This document shows positions 62,852 through 64,000 of a DNA stretch of 64,000 nucleotides, piece after piece; position 1 is the first letter of the stretch, and each line of letters opens with the position of its first letter. The stretch spans positions 54,073,685-54,137,684 of the forward strand of contig CM067322.1 of NCBI GenBank assembly GCA_034231615.1. Direction: 5' to 3'. The position numbers and the translations under genes are program-made. The notes under the pieces were generated by a model. The model saw only the letters and a program-made list of their open reading frames with translations, searched no databases and was not told where the DNA came from. Source of the DNA: Meghimatium bilineatum (lineage: Eukaryota > Mollusca > Gastropoda > Stylommatophora > Philomycidae).

Positions 62852-63499
62852 TCGATTTGTTATAATGTCTGTCCTACGTGAATGTTATGTAGTGTGCACA
62901 AAATAAATTGTTTTCACAATTATAGTGAAGATTTAACAATTATTTGACAAAGAATCGTTAACTGCTATTCTTTGAAATTTGAATTGGTATGAAGACTACT
63001 ATTCCATTAACCAGATTAAACGTTTGCCTGTTCGCGTGATGTTAAGAACTCAGCCGTTAATTATTGATAGATTAGATCAAGAAATACCTTTTTTTGTGTG
63101 GATTGTTATGCCAGTTGTGTCCCATCTTGTGCTACTCACACTCAACCTACAATTCATAAAGAAAAAAAACATTGTTCCAATCTATAAACTTTTATTATTA
63201 CTAAAACTCACTAAATTATCCCCCTAAAAAATAATAATTTCTGTGCGCCATTCGCCATGTTCGCCTACCTATCGTCGTAGTCTATTACCAATATCACATC
63301 CAAGCGTTAACAGTGTACATCACAGTCGCAAAAGAGATTCGCCGAGTGGGGGGGGAGATGAGAAGGGCTGGATCACCTAAATCAATTTCTAAACCAATTC
63401 TTGTAATCAATAAAAGGTAATTCTGCTAGTAAAACTGTATGAAAAAAAGTACTTACGTAAGAAACAGGTAATTAATTCTTACTGAACAACGACTAATAC
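62852..63499. other. spacer, nothing recognised
   Basis: An 82-codon plus frame (62979-63227) has no domain I recognise. A G8 run lies at about 63348. Confidence 0.4.
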
Positions 63500-63690
63500 G
63501 AATGTCAAGATATACAAAAATAGGTAGGTGTGTTACCAAAATAAAACATAAAACAACCTAACAACGAGATACAGGGACAGACGTTGTTTCGACTATAAAG
63601 TCTTAATCGGGACAAACAAACGACCACAATAAAACAAATCTTACATGGAGACAAATAGGGTTATAACAAGGAGGAGATACGAACTAGTGT
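63500..63690 (-). mobile_element. HC element, minus copy
   Basis: On minus: CATGTAAGATTTGTTTTATT, GTTTGTTTGTCCCGATTAAG, ACTTTATAGTCGAAACAACG and TCTGTCCCTGTATCTCG. This matches 9855-10045 block by block. The core is CCGATTA for CTGATGA, with GAAAC kept. Confidence 0.6.
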
Positions 63691-63813
63691 GTTAGTCACC
63701 GTACAGTAAGATTTCCTTACCAGTTTCCTACGTAAGTATTACCTTGTAATGTAGCCTTAAATGAGTTATTGGTGGATACATGTTACGGAGATGGGTATAT
63801 TACTGTTAATTTA

Positions 63814-63872
63814 ACCTGTTTCCCATTACGTGAAGCTAACCTGTTTCCTATTACTTGAAGCTATGTTCTCTT
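63814..63872. repeat. about 27-bp duplication
   Basis: CCTGTTTCCCATTACGTGAA and CCTGTTTCCTATTACTTGAA are two adjacent copies ending GCTA. Confidence 0.7.
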
Positions 63873-63927
63873 TTCCTTAAGGTAAGAGGAGCTAAATTAT
63901 ATACATACACTTTCCTGTTATTTAAAG

Positions 63928-64000
63928 CAGTGTTCCCAATCTATTTTATTTTACCATGCCACAGCAAAGTCTTTCTAAAATTCTAGGGTTCATATCACTA
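63928..64000. mobile_element. hAT-type MITE, cut by window end
   Basis: CAGTGTTCCCAATC begins the same terminal repeat as the MITEs at 46502 and 49278. CAAAGTCTTTCTAAAATTC matches 46540-46558 exactly. The right end lies beyond the window. Confidence 0.75.

Overview
ORGANISM. The window is eukaryotic nuclear DNA from a repeat-rich, visibly AT-rich invertebrate genome. I recognise no host protein-coding exon, rRNA or functional tRNA, and no bacterial operon structure. A mollusc or another lophotrochozoan is my best guess, because of the mix of RNase-H-bearing and RTE-like LINE relics, tRNA-derived SINEs, hAT and pogo MITEs and many minisatellites. That guess rests on general character only, not on a diagnostic gene.

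LAYOUT. 0-8.7 kb: LINE 3' ends, a pogo/Tigger-like element with a LINE fragment inside it, a 30-bp minisatellite and a tRNA-derived SINE. 8.7-20.3 kb: minisatellites (33/34, 57, 28, 15, 44 and 42 bp), decayed LINEs, and the first full copy of a ~280-bp retroposon called GAA-A here (5' end near CGCCCGTGTG, 3' (GAA)n tail). 20.3-25.1 kb: the best coding relics, namely an RTE-like LINE on minus, a LINE on plus with the RT YADD box and a complete RNase H catalytic set, a second RNase H LINE on minus, and a minus-strand LINE ending in a long CAGA microsatellite. 25.7-32 kb: a 31-bp minisatellite, GAA-A/GAA-B copies, a palindromic MITE and a SINE. 32.1-36.97 kb: a ~4.9-kb minisatellite whose unit grows from 33 to 43, 47 and 48 bp and which holds a ~1-kb internal duplication at a 1908-bp offset. 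37-50 kb: SINE2 copies, GAA-A copies with clear target-site duplications, hAT MITEs, a dispersed element with a hammerhead-core-like motif, and a perfect 62-bp inverted repeat. 50.3-56.8 kb: head-to-head LINEs, more GAA-A and a 37-bp array. 58.2-60 kb: a 38-bp array made of a tRNA-like A-box head, then a 30-bp array. 60.3-62.7 kb: a cluster of LINE 3' halves. 62.7-64 kb: a small array, a hammerhead-core-like element and a hAT MITE cut by the window edge.

HOW THE PARTS FIT. This is a landing zone for retroposons. The LINE families end in family-specific microsatellites: (TTGA)n, (TAAC)n, (CAGA)n and (GAA)n. Several LINE families and the short GAA-A/B retroposons share the (GAA)n tail, which fits short elements borrowing LINE machinery. 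Seven GAA-A copies have matching 9-13 bp flanking repeats, so their boundaries can be set from this window alone. Most track ORFs are by-products of minisatellites or LINE relics. Every LINE reading frame examined is 5'-truncated, and most carry stops or frameshifts.

LIMITS. Everything was read by eye. Boundaries of decayed elements are approximate, copy numbers are estimates, and no database was consulted.
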